In this document: positions 57,494 to 64,000 of the stretch, piece by piece
Layout of the letters: every line of letters begins with the position of its first letter
Numbering within the stretch: the stretch's first letter is position 1
Assembly (NCBI GenBank): GCA_026129135.1
Contig: JAHCIQ010000002.1
Coordinates: 798,791-862,790, forward strand
DNA length: 64,000 nt
Source: Cyanobacteria bacterium TGS_CYA1
GTDB taxonomy: Bacteria; Cyanobacteriota; Vampirovibrionia; Obscuribacterales; Obscuribacteraceae
Reading direction: 5' to 3'
Made by a program: the position numbers and the translations under genes
Notes under the pieces: generated by a model
Told to the model about the DNA's origin: nothing
The model's input: only the letters and a program-made list of their open reading frames with translations
The model's database searches: none

Positions 57494-60400
57494 GTTTCAA
57501 CTTCCAAGCTCCAGACCTGGCTGAGTTCCCCAGACGTTCCTATCGTCGTTTCTTAGAAGAGACCATCGGCAACTTGTTTGCAGAAATCTCTCCTATCGCA
57601 AGCGATTACAGCAAACGTTTCGAACTCACCTTTGTAGGTCCGGACGGAAAAGTTAACTACTGGTTTGAAGATTACACCCAAGATTCAGGCTATCCTGATT
57701 CGGCTGAGCAAGCCCGTCGCACCAATATGACCCACTCGCGTCGCATGATGATGGAAGTGTGGTTGCGCGACACCATCACAGGTGAACTCAGAAAATCGAA
57801 ATGCTACGTCTCAGACGTTCCTGTAATCACCGACCGAGGAACTTTCGTAATCAATGGCTCTGAGCGTGTGGTTCTTGGACAACTCGTTCGTGCACCTGGC
57901 ATCTACTATTCGCAACCAGGCAACACTTCTTATAAAGCATTGTGGTTGGCTGAGCTTGGCGCACCTGTAACTTTCGAACTCGAAATCGATACATCAACAG
58001 GCAAAGCAAGCCGTTCCAAATGCAGAGTGAAATTGCCCAAACGCAGCTGGATTGCAGCTACCACCTTGCTTCAAGCAATGGGTGTAGACGGTGCTGATAT
58101 CGAGAAAAAATTAGGCAAAAATCTCGAACGCTCGAGAATCGAATGGAAAAACTTGAGCCAGAACGAAGCTCTTTCTCTAGTAGGTAGGGCCTGGAAACCA
58201 GACGGATCTGGTGGTGCTGGAGCTGGTCAGACAGCTATAGACGAATTGACTGACAAACGTCGTTACAGTCTTGGCAAACTTGGTCGCCGTCGTGTCAACA
58301 GAAAACTGGGACTCGATAGCACTTCGCTTCAATTGAATGCCAAAGACATTTTTGCAGCTGTCGAATATTTGCTCGCGCTGCCCTATGACTCTGGATTCAT
58401 CGATAACGTAGACAGTTTGGAAAACCGTCACCTTCGTGGTGTAGGCGAAACCATGGCTAAAAACTTGAGACCTGCACTTTCGCAAATGTGCCGTTCAATC
58501 AGAATGCGTCTCGAGTTGAACGAAGACGAAGAAATCGGTAGCCCCAACGAGCTCATCGACACAAGACCTTTCGGCAATGCCATGACCAAATATTTTGCCG
58601 GCAACCCACTCGTTCAATATCTCGACCAACAAAATCCACTTTCTGAACTTTCGCACAGAAGAAGAATCACCTCTTTTGGTCCTGGTGGTATCGACCCAAG
58701 CGCAGCTCCCAAAGAAATGCGCGACGTTCACCCAAGCCAAATCGGTCGTGTATGTCTGGTCGAATCGCCTGAAGGTAAAAACTGCGGTATGGTTTCGTAT
58801 CTTGCAACTTATTGCCGTATCGACGACGACGGTTTCTTGTGCGTTCCTTATAGAAGAGTAGAAAACGGCTACCTCACAGACGAAGTGATGTACCTTGCAC
58901 CTGGCGACGACAAAAAATTCTTGCTTGCACCTCCTGACACCAAAGTGAGAAATAGCAAAATCGAAGGTCCTCTGGTCGCAGCCCGTCGTGGCGAACTATT
59001 TTTCGAAGTAGCACCAGAAAACGTAGATTTCATCGGTATTGCACCACAAGGTTTCTTGTCTGTAGGATCTGGATTGATTCCTTTCCTGGAGCACGATGAT
59101 GCTAACCGCGCTCTGATGGGTGGTGGGATGATGCGTCAAACTCTGCCCCTGGTTAGACCAGAGCGTCCACGCGTTGGAACTGGCATGGAGCGCATTGCGG
59201 CACGTTCTTCGGGTCACTCGATTACTGCCAAACGCTCGGGCGTTGTAACCAACGTAACTGGCAACGAGATTGAAATCACCCAGGCTACTGGTGGAAAACG
59301 TGTCTATCCATTGACCCGTTTCGACCGCACTAACCAGAACACAATCGCCGACCAGAGACCATCGGTTAAATTGGGTCAGCAAGTCGAAGTCGGACAAATC
59401 ATCGCTGATGGTCCAGCTATCGACAATGGCGAACTGGCACTTGGTCGTAACTTGCTCGTAGCTTTCACATGCTGGAGCGGATACAACTTCGAGGATGCCA
59501 TCATCGTTCGTCGCGGTCTGGTTCGTGATGATAAATTGAGCCACATCGAAATCGAAAAACATTCGATTGGTGTATATCAAACACTTCGTGGTCCTGAAAT
59601 TCTCACACCAGAATTGCCAAACGTATCCGACAAAGATCTAGAGCACTTGGACGAGCGCGGTATCGCTAAAATCGGCTGCTACGTTGAACCAGGCGATGTA
59701 CTTGTATCCAAACTCACTCCCAAGGAGCACAAAGCACTTGCTGCTGAAGAAGAATTGCTCCAGGCAATTTTCGGTAAAGTGGCTGAAGAAATGGCCGACA
59801 ATTCGCTTCGAGTTCCTCACGGATCTGGCGGTCGCGTAATCGACGTTCGCATCTTCACACCTGAAACCACACCTGAAATGAAGGCTGGTATCATCTGCGA
59901 AATCGAAGTACTCATCGCTCGTATGTGTAAAGTAGAAGTCGGCGACAAACTGGCTGGACGTCACGGTAACAAAGGTATCGTTGCCAATATCGCTCCAGAC
60001 GAAGACATGCCCTACTTGCCAGACGGCACACCAGTCGACATCATCTTGAACCCACTTGGCGTTCCATCACGTATGAACGTCGGTCAGGTATTCGATACAC
60101 AGCTTGGATGGTATGCAAGCATCTTGAATCACTATTATCGAATTCACCAATTCGATGAATCAATTCAAGAAGACGCCTCATACAATCTGGTCACAGGCGC
60201 ACTCGAGCAAGTTCGTCAACTTCCTGGCTACGAATGGCTTGGCAAAGATGGCAAAGTAGTCTTGACCGATGGCAGAACTGGCGAAAAATTCGACCGACCG
60301 GTACTGGTTGGCAGACAATACATGCTCAAGTTGAATCAGCTCGTATTGCACAAAGTCAATGCTCGCTGCGGACTTGGCGGACCTTACGCTGCCGTCACTC

Positions 60401-61275
60401 AGCAGCCTGTTGGCGGTAAAGCAAACCACGGCGGTCAGCGCATGGGCGAAATGGAAGTCTGGGCAATTCAAGCTTTCGGTGCGGCACACTTACTGCATGA
60501 AATGATGACTGTCAAGGCCGACGATATTGAGGGTCGTCACCAGATTTATGCCGACATGGTTCAAGGCAAGAACTTAACTCCAGGCGGACGTACTGCGGCT
60601 TTCGACGGTTTGAGTTGCGAAATTCGAGCACTTGGACTCGAGCTTACACTTGGAAAAGTAGTCGATAGTTTCGAAAATGTGCCAATAAAAATGTGCAGCA
60701 AAGCAGATTTGCCTGCGGATCCTACGCTAGAAGAACAACTTCAAGTGAAATCGGTTGCTATGCTTGAGGAAGGTAACAACAAAATTCTGGAAATTCCAGC
60801 TGGCGACTACGAACCTGCAGTGAGACCACCAATGGTACCAATGATTACATCACTAAACGGCCCCATGGGTGTCAAACCAGTCAAGAAATCGAAACTGGAA
60901 GAATCCGGCGAATCTATGATCGACGACGAATGCGAAGACATGGACGAGGAAGATATGGCAGCAGCCATCACTTTTGCTCCTCCTTGCAAAACACAAGCGC
61001 AAGAGTCGCAAGACAAAGAGGCCCTCATCGTAAACGATTTCATAAGCAGCATCACCGCCGACTTGTTGGCGGATGAGAAAGCTTCTACGCAAGCCAAGTT
61101 AACCAGTCTGTCGAGCATGATTGCTCCTGAACTGGATGAGAGTGAAGAAGAAGAAGAGTTAATCGATTTTCCATCACTCACAGACTTGCAACAGTTAGCC
61201 GACGAACTCAATTTCTTAGGCAAAGTCGAAGCGAATGTGTCCTCTAACACAAGCAAATTCGATTCTGAGAAATAA
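57490..61275 (+). CDS. rpoB: Divergent RNA polymerase beta subunit (RpoB-like)
   Basis: This 1261-residue protein spans the whole RNA polymerase beta subunit. Functional motifs are kept: GYNFEDAII, VGDKLAGRHGNKG with the two catalytic Lys (820 and 828), LNPLGVPSRMNVGQ, and GGQRMGEMEVWAIQAFGAA. It is divergent elsewhere: ESPEGKN replaces the usual ETPEGPN. The rifampicin region has Thr394 at the Ser531 position of E. coli, with Asp379 and His389 kept (Asp516, His526). An acidic extension of about 140 residues ends it. The Shine-Dalgarno GGAGG lies six bases before the ATG, which overlaps the TPR gene. rpoC and rplJL are absent. It may be a second, special-purpose beta subunit or the only one. 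Confidence 0.88.
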   Translation: MSFNFQAPDLAEFPRRSYRRFLEETIGNLFAEISPIASDYSKRFELTFVGPDGKVNYWFEDYTQDSGYPDSAEQARRTNMTHSRRMMMEVWLRDTITGELRKSKCYVSDVPVITDRGTFVINGSERVVLGQLVRAPGIYYSQPGNTSYKALWLAELGAPVTFELEIDTSTGKASRSKCRVKLPKRSWIAATTLLQAMGVDGADIEKKLGKNLERSRIEWKNLSQNEALSLVGRAWKPDGSGGAGAGQTAIDELTDKRRYSLGKLGRRRVNRKLGLDSTSLQLNAKDIFAAVEYLLALPYDSGFIDNVDSLENRHLRGVGETMAKNLRPALSQMCRSIRMRLELNEDEEIGSPNELIDTRPFGNAMTKYFAGNPLVQYLDQQNPLSELSHRRRITSFGPGGIDPSAAPKEMRDVHPSQIGRVCLVESPEGKNCGMVSYLATYCRIDDDGFLCVPYRRVENGYLTDEVMYLAPGDDKKFLLAPPDTKVRNSKIEGPLVAARRGELFFEVAPENVDFIGIAPQGFLSVGSGLIPFLEHDDANRALMGGGMMRQTLPLVRPERPRVGTGMERIAARSSGHSITAKRSGVVTNVTGNEIEITQATGGKRVYPLTRFDRTNQNTIADQRPSVKLGQQVEVGQIIADGPAIDNGELALGRNLLVAFTCWSGYNFEDAIIVRRGLVRDDKLSHIEIEKHSIGVYQTLRGPEILTPELPNVSDKDLEHLDERGIAKIGCYVEPGDVLVSKLTPKEHKALAAEEELLQAIFGKVAEEMADNSLRVPHGSGGRVIDVRIFTPETTPEMKAGIICEIEVLIARMCKVEVGDKLAGRHGNKGIVANIAPDEDMPYLPDGTPVDIILNPLGVPSRMNVGQVFDTQLGWYASILNHYYRIHQFDESIQEDASYNLVTGALEQVRQLPGYEWLGKDGKVVLTDGRTGEKFDRPVLVGRQYMLKLNQLVLHKVNARCGLGGPYAAVTQQPVGGKANHGGQRMGEMEVWAIQAFGAAHLLHEMMTVKADDIEGRHQIYADMVQGKNLTPGGRTAAFDGLSCEIRALGLELTLGKVVDSFENVPIKMCSKADLPADPTLEEQLQVKSVAMLEEGNNKILEIPAGDYEPAVRPPMVPMITSLNGPMGVKPVKKSKLEESGESMIDDECEDMDEEDMAAAITFAPPCKTQAQESQDKEALIVNDFISSITADLLADEKASTQAKLTSLSSMIAPELDESEEEEELIDFPSLTDLQQLADELNFLGKVEANVSSNTSKFDSEK

Positions 61276-61291
61276 CGGAGTTTTTAAGACC

Positions 61292-62434
61292 ATGGCAAGC
61301 TGGCAAAAAGTCAAATCAATCTTAAGGATAAGCACACTGCTCACCGCGGTTTGGTGCCTCTCTATGAATGCAGACGCGGCTTTTGCAGCCCCAGCCTATT
61401 CTGGTCATCCAGATGACCCGACCTATAACACTTATGCAAGCTTGCCATCTAACAATACAGACCAGCAGCAAGCAGACGCGCTTGTGCCAGGAAGCGGCTC
61501 GTATGCACCTGGTGTCACCCCCGGTGACAATTATGATGCACAACCGGCAGCATCTGGCACTGCCGATCAAGGACCCGGACACAATTTTCCCGTAGGAAAC
61601 GGCAGTGACCGCACGATGGTAAGAGTGTTTCACACCAATAGCCGTGGCGAGCGCGAAGCAACTACCATTCGTCCCGATCAATTACTCGACGACGAACTCA
61701 ATAGAATAGAAGGAATTCTTGGTATCAATATGCGCTCAGGCGAAGCGCTGATTGAAACAACCGCCACACCTCAACAAATCGAACAACTGAACGAAGTTCT
61801 TGCACCATATCCGCAATACGATCTCAATGGCGACAAGAAAAAAATCAACCGCGACGCACCAGGACAAAATTATCCTAAAACTACAAGCTTATACGGACTG
61901 ACCTCAGACCATCCACTTCCGACAGTATGGTCGTTTTCGCGTTATCTGGTAATTGCAGGTGTAGTGCTTGCAACTATATTCATGGCACTTGCTTGCTATT
62001 CGATGGTCGTTGGCAGCCCCTATGCAGGCAACCGAGTCATTGCTTGCGCTGCAGGCTTGATGATGCTTCTGTCGGCATACACGATTTACAAAATCGTGCA
62101 GATGAATACTTTCAAAGCAAATTCAAACGACCCACCGCAAATTAGACATGGAGCCACTGACGCTAAAGTTCAGGACGCTTTCATGTACAGACCGGACACA
62201 CCGACTATTCCAGGCGGCAACACTACTACCGGCAACAGACAGGGATTGCCTGTAGCACCACTTGCCAATGCCAAGAATGATGGTGGCAATGCCCAAAACG
62301 TCAATAACAATGGTCAATTTAATGTAAACGACCCCATTTTCAACAACGGATTTCCAAACGGAAATGATCCAAACGGCACATTCAACGTGAATGACCCTAT
62401 TTTCACCCAAAACAATCCAACGACGGTGAACTAG
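61292..62434 (+). CDS. Membrane protein of unknown function, rpoB operon
   Basis: I do not recognise this roughly 380-residue protein. It has a signal-like N-terminus (LLTAVWCLSMNADAAFA), a polar region (Gly/Asp/Gln-rich), and a small alpha/beta segment around LLDDELNRIEGILGINMRSG. Two close membrane segments follow (YLVIAGVVLATIFMALACYS and IACAAGLMMLLSAYTIYKI). The Asn/Gly/Pro-rich C-terminus holds two copies of FNVNDPIF. The two-segment hairpin is reminiscent of VirB2/TrbC-like pilins, but that is weak. I chose the ATG at 61292 (CGGAG upstream); an earlier in-frame start would lie inside rpoB. Confidence 0.65.
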   Translation: MASWQKVKSILRISTLLTAVWCLSMNADAAFAAPAYSGHPDDPTYNTYASLPSNNTDQQQADALVPGSGSYAPGVTPGDNYDAQPAASGTADQGPGHNFPVGNGSDRTMVRVFHTNSRGEREATTIRPDQLLDDELNRIEGILGINMRSGEALIETTATPQQIEQLNEVLAPYPQYDLNGDKKKINRDAPGQNYPKTTSLYGLTSDHPLPTVWSFSRYLVIAGVVLATIFMALACYSMVVGSPYAGNRVIACAAGLMMLLSAYTIYKIVQMNTFKANSNDPPQIRHGATDAKVQDAFMYRPDTPTIPGGNTTTGNRQGLPVAPLANAKNDGGNAQNVNNNGQFNVNDPIFNNGFPNGNDPNGTFNVNDPIFTQNNPTTVN

Positions 62435-62438
62435 AGCC

Positions 62439-63140
62439 ATGAATAAATCAATGAAAATGAAACTATTTGCTCTGGGCTTTCTAACGGTATTGACGGCCAC
62501 TAGCAGCCAGGCTTGCCAGGCTGCATATGCCGAGAGCAAACACGATGTTTTCTCTGCAGGAGACCATCCAGTCACGCCTAAAAAAGCGGTCAAGCTCGAC
62601 CATACGCTTGACAGATACAAAGCCAAGAACCCGGTGCTTGAAACCGGCGCCACTTACATGGATTCTGCCAATACACCAGCTGTGCGCTGGTTTGAAAAGA
62701 TGGATCGTTTTATCGTAGCTGCCAAAATCACATCGCAAGAAAATGTCATTTTGAATACTCCTTTAAATAGAGAAGTCGAGCGAGTCAAACGTTGGTCAGA
62801 AACAGCATCCGACATTTCAAAACGATACAGAGCGCTTGCCTATAAATTGAAAAATATGGAAGTCCCGCAGGGACATCCTGGATTGAAGGAATACAGCGAC
62901 CTCACAGCAGACTGGTATATGGATGCAGCTCAGATTTATGAGGACATGATTACAAAACGTCCGCCGGCAAAAACTGTCGAAGATTTAGACGAGCAGCTGG
63001 ACGAAGTATTACAACGCTCACACGCACTGAAAGAAACTTCAAAATCACTAAAGGCAATGGATGATGAATTGCGAAATAAATATCGCGTTCACTATCGCAA
63101 GGACCAGGATTCCTTGCAACGCTTTATCAAAGGTCAATAA
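62439..63140 (+). CDS. Secreted protein of unknown function, rpoB operon
   Basis: This 233-residue protein has a signal peptide (KLFALGFLTVLTATSSQA, cleavage near ACQA or AYA). The mature part is alpha-helical and charged (VERVKRWSETASDISKRYR, ADWYMDAAQIYEDMI, EDLDEQLDEVLQRSHALKE) and contains no Cys. I do not recognise a family. It starts four bases after the preceding stop and is followed 16 bases later by the last gene of the run, so it is part of the same operon. Confidence 0.7.
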   Translation: MNKSMKMKLFALGFLTVLTATSSQACQAAYAESKHDVFSAGDHPVTPKKAVKLDHTLDRYKAKNPVLETGATYMDSANTPAVRWFEKMDRFIVAAKITSQENVILNTPLNREVERVKRWSETASDISKRYRALAYKLKNMEVPQGHPGLKEYSDLTADWYMDAAQIYEDMITKRPPAKTVEDLDEQLDEVLQRSHALKETSKSLKAMDDELRNKYRVHYRKDQDSLQRFIKGQ

Positions 63141-63156
63141 GAGGTCCCAGACAAAA

Positions 63157-63903
63157 ATGGCAATTCAGTTGAACTCCCGCGACGAACTAATCTTCAAACT
63201 GATTGAAGAGCACGAGGTTCTGCTGGAAAAACATATTTCTTACTTTATTGCAGATGATGCCAAACCAGTGCTGATAAGAGATCGACTGAGAAAGCTTTTT
63301 TATCTCGACTATTTGATTTGTCATCGTCACAACACCAAATTACCCTGGTGGACCACACCTACAAAACCGCTTGTCTATATGCTCACAAAAACGAATAGTG
63401 AGGCAAGCGATAGATTCGATCCAGACTGGCAACGTCATCATTTAGAAGTGGCAAATTTGCGCATGCTTTATCTGCAAGCACAACACGATGGCGAAATAAG
63501 CAATTTCAACTGGTTGACTCTCAAAGACGAATTGCTCAATGCTAAAGTGACTTTCGAATGCAAAGGCGAAACGCATAAGATTGGCATTATCAATAATTTC
63601 AAATCCACCCAAGAACATGACATTGCAAACAGACTGGAAAAGCTCAAGCAAGAAATGGAATTGACTATGATTCTGGTTATCTCACGCGATGATCACTCAC
63701 AAAAACAAACTCAAAATATGTTTGCTCAAAACGATTTGAAGAATTCTATTTTCTTTTGCTTGCACCAGGAGATGTATCAAAGCGGTGCAGTGAGCAAAGT
63801 CTGGCAAAATGCAGCAAACGAAATGCAAGATGTGTTTGGCGCATCTAACTGGGTAAAGCCTCCTGCCGGTCACCCTCACCCTCAGGCATTTCCTGCAGCC
63901 TGA
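63157..63903 (+). CDS. Possible winged-helix protein, replication-relaxation-like
   Basis: This roughly 248-residue protein starts MAIQLNSRDELIFKLIEEHE. The segment LIFKLIEEHEVLLEKHISYF, then VLIRDRLRKLFYLDYLICH and KPLVYMLTKTN, resembles the N-terminal winged helix of replication-relaxation family proteins found on plasmids and integrative elements. The second half (KVTFECKGETHKIGIINNF) could be a small nuclease-like or regulatory fold. The family call is uncertain. I chose the ATG at 63157 because an earlier in-frame start overlaps the preceding gene by 80 bases. No gene is evident in the last 97 bases of the window. Confidence 0.55.
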   Translation: MAIQLNSRDELIFKLIEEHEVLLEKHISYFIADDAKPVLIRDRLRKLFYLDYLICHRHNTKLPWWTTPTKPLVYMLTKTNSEASDRFDPDWQRHHLEVANLRMLYLQAQHDGEISNFNWLTLKDELLNAKVTFECKGETHKIGIINNFKSTQEHDIANRLEKLKQEMELTMILVISRDDHSQKQTQNMFAQNDLKNSIFFCLHQEMYQSGAVSKVWQNAANEMQDVFGASNWVKPPAGHPHPQAFPAA

Positions 63904-64000
63904 GCACAAACTGTGGCCATCAAAAAATAGCGCCAAAACCTCATCTAGAATCGATATGATCTTTTTTCCAGACGTCCTGCAAAAAGGAAAAATGCTCCCC

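Noticed and set aside
60807..61256. Minus-strand frame of 149 codons in the tail of rpoB
   Set aside because: The Ser-rich sequence mirrors the acidic codons of the RpoB tail; it has no start signal and no family match.
61925..62110. VirB2-type pilin, implying a conjugation system
   Set aside because: The two close membrane segments are only suggestive. Flanking sequence is unlike VirB2 and no other conjugation gene is in the window, so I kept it as an unknown membrane protein.

Overview
The window is a densely coded bacterial chromosome segment with about 58 recognisable protein genes, one tRNA and two clear pseudogenes. Several traits point to the cyanobacterial phylum, most likely a non-photosynthetic lineage such as Vampirovibrionia/Melainabacteria (Obscuribacterales-like). 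These are an OmpR-family regulator very close to cyanobacterial RpaB/Ycf27, a lysA-cdaA pair as in cyanobacteria, a long insertion-bearing NusB, and no photosynthesis genes. The placement is an inference from gene content; no rRNA gene is present to confirm it.

Layout. 1-8.9 kb: an RNase D-like fragment, glycolate oxidase subunits GlcF/GlcE, cell-surface polymer genes (csaB, a WecG/TagA glycosyltransferase), Mini-RNase III, a PAS histidine kinase overlapping a degenerate REC-GGDEF-REC protein, a GmhB-like phosphatase and a BlaI-type repressor. 9-13.7 kb: two tandem CpaC-type secretins. 14.4-24.3 kb: RpaB-like regulator, ahcY, enolase, a B12-type radical SAM protein, an unusual glutamate dehydrogenase and glutamate formimidoyltransferase. 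24.3-35.1 kb: an M50-like membrane protease, an 880-residue low-complexity protein, tRNA-Ser(GCT), a cdsA-YibE/F-ruvB-galE run, and the c-di-AMP phosphodiesterase PgpH. 35.1-36.1 kb is a small decayed patch (frameshifted TPR gene, higA antitoxin, start-less higB). 36.1-42.5 kb: rsmD, nusB, ftsY and hemQ, interleaved with two proteins built from MshEN-like repeats. 42.9-55.3 kb: an acyl-CoA synthetase, pdxST, serS, yraN, lysA, the c-di-AMP cyclase cdaA, pyrF, rpmE, a GerM-type lipoprotein, a DUF2993-like protein and a NarL-type regulator.

55.5-64 kb is the most unusual part. It is a tightly packed plus-strand operon: a secreted TPR protein, a complete but divergent RNA polymerase beta subunit (RpoB) with no rpoC or ribosomal protein genes beside it, a protein with two membrane segments, a secreted protein, and a possible winged-helix protein. 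The RpoB keeps its catalytic motifs but carries many changes in normally near-invariant rifampicin-pocket segments and has an acidic C-terminal extension. It may be a second, specialised beta subunit.

Together the genes cover envelope building (csaB, tagA, galE, cdsA, secretins), c-di-AMP turnover (cdaA and pgpH), possible cyclic-di-GMP sensing (MshEN repeats), amino-acid, one-carbon and B6 metabolism, haem synthesis by the coproporphyrin route, and translation and protein-export housekeeping.
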